A stretch of 46,317 nt of DNA, from positions 18,270,468 through 18,316,784 of the forward strand of contig NC_049995.1 in the NCBI RefSeq assembly GCF_000003815.2, written 5' to 3'. The stretch is from Branchiostoma floridae (taxonomy: Eukaryota; Chordata; Leptocardii; Amphioxiformes; Branchiostomatidae). The translations under genes were made by a program, and so were the position numbers. Of the stretch, positions 43,963-46,317 are shown one piece after another. Positions within the stretch are counted from its first letter, which is position 1. The number at the start of each line of letters is the position of its first letter. Under the pieces are notes generated by a model. It was not told the origin of the DNA. It was given only the letters and a program-made list of their open reading frames with translations, and made no database searches.

Positions 43963-45735
43963 CTAGAGAGCAGCCTGCAGCATCGTGTCCTCTACTAGGC
44001 CATTCCGGTCCCAGGTCTGTCGGTAGAAGGAGACAGTCAGCCTCCCTCTGCTGCTGTTGTATGAGAACCGGAACGGCCTGGACTCACTGACCACCACCTT
44101 GCTCTTTCCCCTGTAGTGGCTGCGTACTCCCTGTGGGCAGGAAAGATGAAACGATAAGCTTTTTTGTCACAGAAAGAAAATTCAGTAACAAAGATCCTAA
44201 AGTAGAATCAAGGAGCTTTTATCTTGGTAGAATCTAGTTATTTATGACATATAATAACAAACACTCATGCCTGAATAATAGGCAAAATATTACTACAAAG
44301 TATTTTCCTGTTGCATCTATCAATTACAAAGGAAAGCATGATTCAACAAATACTAGTAGATGGACTTTGGTGTATGTAAAGATAATGTTCCTCACATCAG
44401 GGGTTCGTTCCTTGTCAAAATGGAACTTGGCCAGGTAGTTCCTCCCATCAGATCTTGTCCCACTGAGCACTTTCTTCAGAACGTCAAGGCTTGTGATCGT
44501 CACCTCGACGTTGCCGTACATGCCGGGTTTGCTGGTCTGGGACAGGTCGACATGGCCGCCATATCGCTTCATGAGGTACATCAGCTGCGAGAACACGGTC
44601 GGTGGGATGTCCCTCTCGAAGCTGGCCATGCCGGTACTGTTGTTTCTCTTGAGCCGGGCTGAGACTTCTCCCCCGATCTTGGTGAGGTAGAAGTCGTTTA
44701 GCGGCCCGGCCAAGAGAAGAGCGCTGCCGGCTATCTCCTCAATCTGTGAAAATACAATTTACAGATGCCGTGTCAATTATGATCTGTGATATAGAAACAG
44801 TATTGAAAATGCCGAACGTTATTCTAACCGTTAAATTTGTTTCTTTTTTTTAAATCCACGTAGAAGTAGAAGTCCACCGACAAGTCCGATCGAAATAGGG
44901 GTGTATGTATTTCATTACATGCGTGAAAAGTAAACCTCTAGATAAATTGGTACCATCAAGATATACCCCATTACAACTTGAATGCTTTTCTTTATACCGT
45001 GTTAGTGAAAAACTGGTGTGATGTGTTTAACTAAATCAAAAGTTATGGAACGCCTGACCATGCCACCCCCATTTCAACGATGGCATTGTCTGCACCGCTT
45101 GGGACGCCATCTTGAATATTCATTGTATACATTATTTGAGTTTCGATCCATAGCTATCACTTTTCGCAGCGAAGTTACAGGCGATTTTCCACGGCTAAAT
45201 TATTTTCTAGACAATCAAATCGTTTAGCCGTATCACACATAAAATAGTAAGATATTTGCTTACATGTTTGATTTAACGCGTTTTTATTCTACAGTATTTC
45301 CTTCGGTTACAATTATTATTTGTGCCGCTCACGAAGCAAACAAATAAATCAAGGAGCTTTCCTTTTCATCAAATGAATAATGAAAGGTCCGTGACTAAAG
45401 TTACCGAATCGGACTTTTATGAGACTTTGTGCAACTTGGCAAAACAAATAGAATGGATAAATCACCTTTCCGTCCAAGTCCAGCATGGCGAAGTCCAGCT
45501 TGTCCTGCTCGGGGACCGTCTCACGCATCCACCGTCTGAAGACAGGCGTGATCTCGGTCTTGACCGCCGTGGAAGCTCCGCGCCAGAAACGCCAGTCCCG
45601 CCGAGGATTTCTTAGAGTCGGTGGGCCGCCCCGAGCTCGCGCGCTCAGCCGGTGGCTTGGTCCGTCAATCGTGACGTTGATGCTGCACCCAGACGCGGCC
45701 GATTGGGACTTCTTGGACGGTTTAGTTTTGGGCAT
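43963..45735 (-). CDS. Passenger gene in the transposon: unrecognised 261-residue protein
   Basis: Three exons, all joined in phase 0 by GT-AG: 45466-45735 (90 codons, start AACATGC), 44396-44743 (116 codons; acceptor TTTTCACAG, donor GTGAGG) and 43963-44130 (55 codons plus TAG; acceptor TGCCCACAG). The N-terminus is basic (MPKTKPSKKSQS), followed by an Arg/Trp-rich stretch (RNPRRDWRFWRG). The middle has a compact alpha/beta look (GPLNDFYLTKIGGEVSARLK, FSQLMYLMKRYGGHVDL, then VEVTITSLDVLKKVL) and the C-terminus is strand-rich (FRFSYNSSRGRLTVSFYRQ). I recognise no family, no DDE triad and no signal peptide or membrane segment. It could be a captured host gene or an accessory transposon protein that binds nucleic acid; both are guesses. 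Intact frames and splice sites argue that it is functional or recently so. The frame is open upstream of the ATG, so a longer start is possible. Confidence 0.75.
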
Positions 45736-46041
45736 GTTGACGAGATCGGAACAGAGGTGCAGGAGCGTAGTTTGAAACGGTGTTGTCAGTTTGTCGCCAG
45801 AGAAGCTAATGATCATACCCACGCGATGTATTGTTAAAATGTGCGAAATCGTAGAACAATTGGTTGTGATTGCAGGTACGCATATCAATAGGACAGTTCG
45901 CGCAAAAAAGCCACGGGGGTGAAGCAAGAAGGTAAACATTACTACAGCCCGCCTTCAAAAGTGCCAACCAATCACAGACTGTTGTCAATAGAGACAAGGG
46001 TGATTGACACCAAAATTCTCATCAATATGTATGTTCCCAAG

Positions 46042-46074
46042 TGGGGATTTTTGAGGCTGTTTTAGACCACCGTG
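46042..46074 (-). repeat. Right terminal inverted repeat
   Basis: 33 bp, exact reverse complement of 42168-42200, followed by the GAT duplication at 46075-46077. Confidence 0.95.
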
Positions 46075-46077
46075 GAT

Positions 46078-46317
46078 GGTTTCTTAGGTTTCTAAGGTCA
46101 AACCGCGCCATGGCGGTCCCGTGCGTGCTGTACTGTACAACATGATCAGCTGACCATCCTCGCCCTACTACCCACAGCGTGCCGTTACCGTCCATACAGA
46201 CATCATGTGGCCGCATGTCCTTATCCTTGGTACCCGGTACAACTGTTGGGAAATGCCGGAGGTAAACCCCCTCCGTGCCGTAAACTTGGACTCGACTGTT
46301 GCCGTAATCAGCCACAA
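46078..46317 (-). CDS. Tandem NHL-propeller gene, upstream part (partial at the window edge)
   Basis: Encodes the end of blade 1 (ADYGNSRVQVYGTEGVYLRH) and blade 2 (DVCMDGNGTLWVVGRGWSAD) of the first NHL module, then FDLRNLRNH, where the transposon starts. Read on into the element it gains about 15 foreign codons and a stop. As assembled, this allele would make a protein truncated in its first propeller unless the insertion is spliced out. The true start and N-terminal domains lie right of the window. Confidence 0.85.

Larger units (their letters stand above)
42168..46074. mobile_element. 3,907-bp TIR transposon inserted in an NHL exon, carrying a gene
   Basis: Terminal inverted repeats at 42168-42200 and 46042-46074 are identical over 33 bp, starting CACGGTGGTCTAAAACAGCC, and diverge immediately inside. 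GAT flanks both ends (42165-42167 and 46075-46077), a 3-bp target duplication. Comparison with intact NHL blades shows the empty site would read in frame. CAC termini plus a 3-bp duplication fit the CACTA/CMC group. No transposase-like frame is visible; the only clear gene inside is the three-exon one at 43963-45735. It is therefore probably non-autonomous, with a passenger gene. Perfect repeats suggest recent insertion, possibly polymorphic. Confidence 0.9.

Noticed and set aside
42168-46074. ProtoRAG copy
   Set aside because: The duplication is 3 bp rather than 5 bp, and no RAG1- or RAG2-like frame is visible inside; only the TIR likeness remains.

Overview
The window looks like animal nuclear DNA, most likely from a lancelet (amphioxus, Branchiostoma). 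The reasons are: genes split by GT-AG introns; a local family of death-effector-domain (DED) and NHL-repeat genes of the kind lancelets have expanded; tRNA-derived SINEs; a CR1/L2-like LINE fragment with a hexanucleotide tail; many short inverted-repeat elements; and runs of N typical of a draft assembly. The species is inferred. All confident genes are on the minus strand.

Layout. 1-14 kb is repeat-rich and has no convincing gene: a minisatellite pairing a CRE-like site with an E-box, a dispersed repeat in three copies, three short inverted-repeat elements, SINE relics and a 5'-truncated LINE. At 14.4-15.5 kb lies a short DED gene whose second exon ends at an early stop. 15.5-26 kb holds more inverted-repeat elements and SINEs, a ~180-bp tandem array with an 84-bp near-perfect hairpin, two promoter-like clusters (about 20.5 and 22.5 kb) and duplicated segments. 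At 26.9-30.0 kb is the best gene: four phase-compatible exons for a ~764-residue protein with an N-terminal DED, an alpha/beta domain, a coiled coil with 13-residue repeats and a six-bladed NHL propeller. Its DED exon carries a one-base frameshift. 30.4-34.7 kb is an array with a conserved 17-bp dyad, plus a segmental duplication and a third, decayed DED fragment (about 33 kb). 37.8-40.2 kb has copies of a repeat that also lies beside the first NHL exon; one copy is split by a ~1.06-kb piggyBac-like element.

From 40.7 kb to the right edge is a second NHL gene in which the propeller module is tandemly duplicated within one exon. It is split by a 3,907-bp insertion with perfect 33-bp terminal inverted repeats starting CAC and a 3-bp target duplication. 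The insertion carries an intact-looking three-exon gene for an unrecognised 261-residue protein.

Working together (inference): DEDs recruit other DED proteins such as caspases and adaptors, and NHL propellers bind ligands, so DED-coiled-coil-NHL proteins would be sensors or scaffolds with TRIM-like layout but no RING or B-box. The truncated DED gene could be a decoy. The cluster shows signs of fast birth and death: frameshifts, truncations, exon duplication and transposon insertion.
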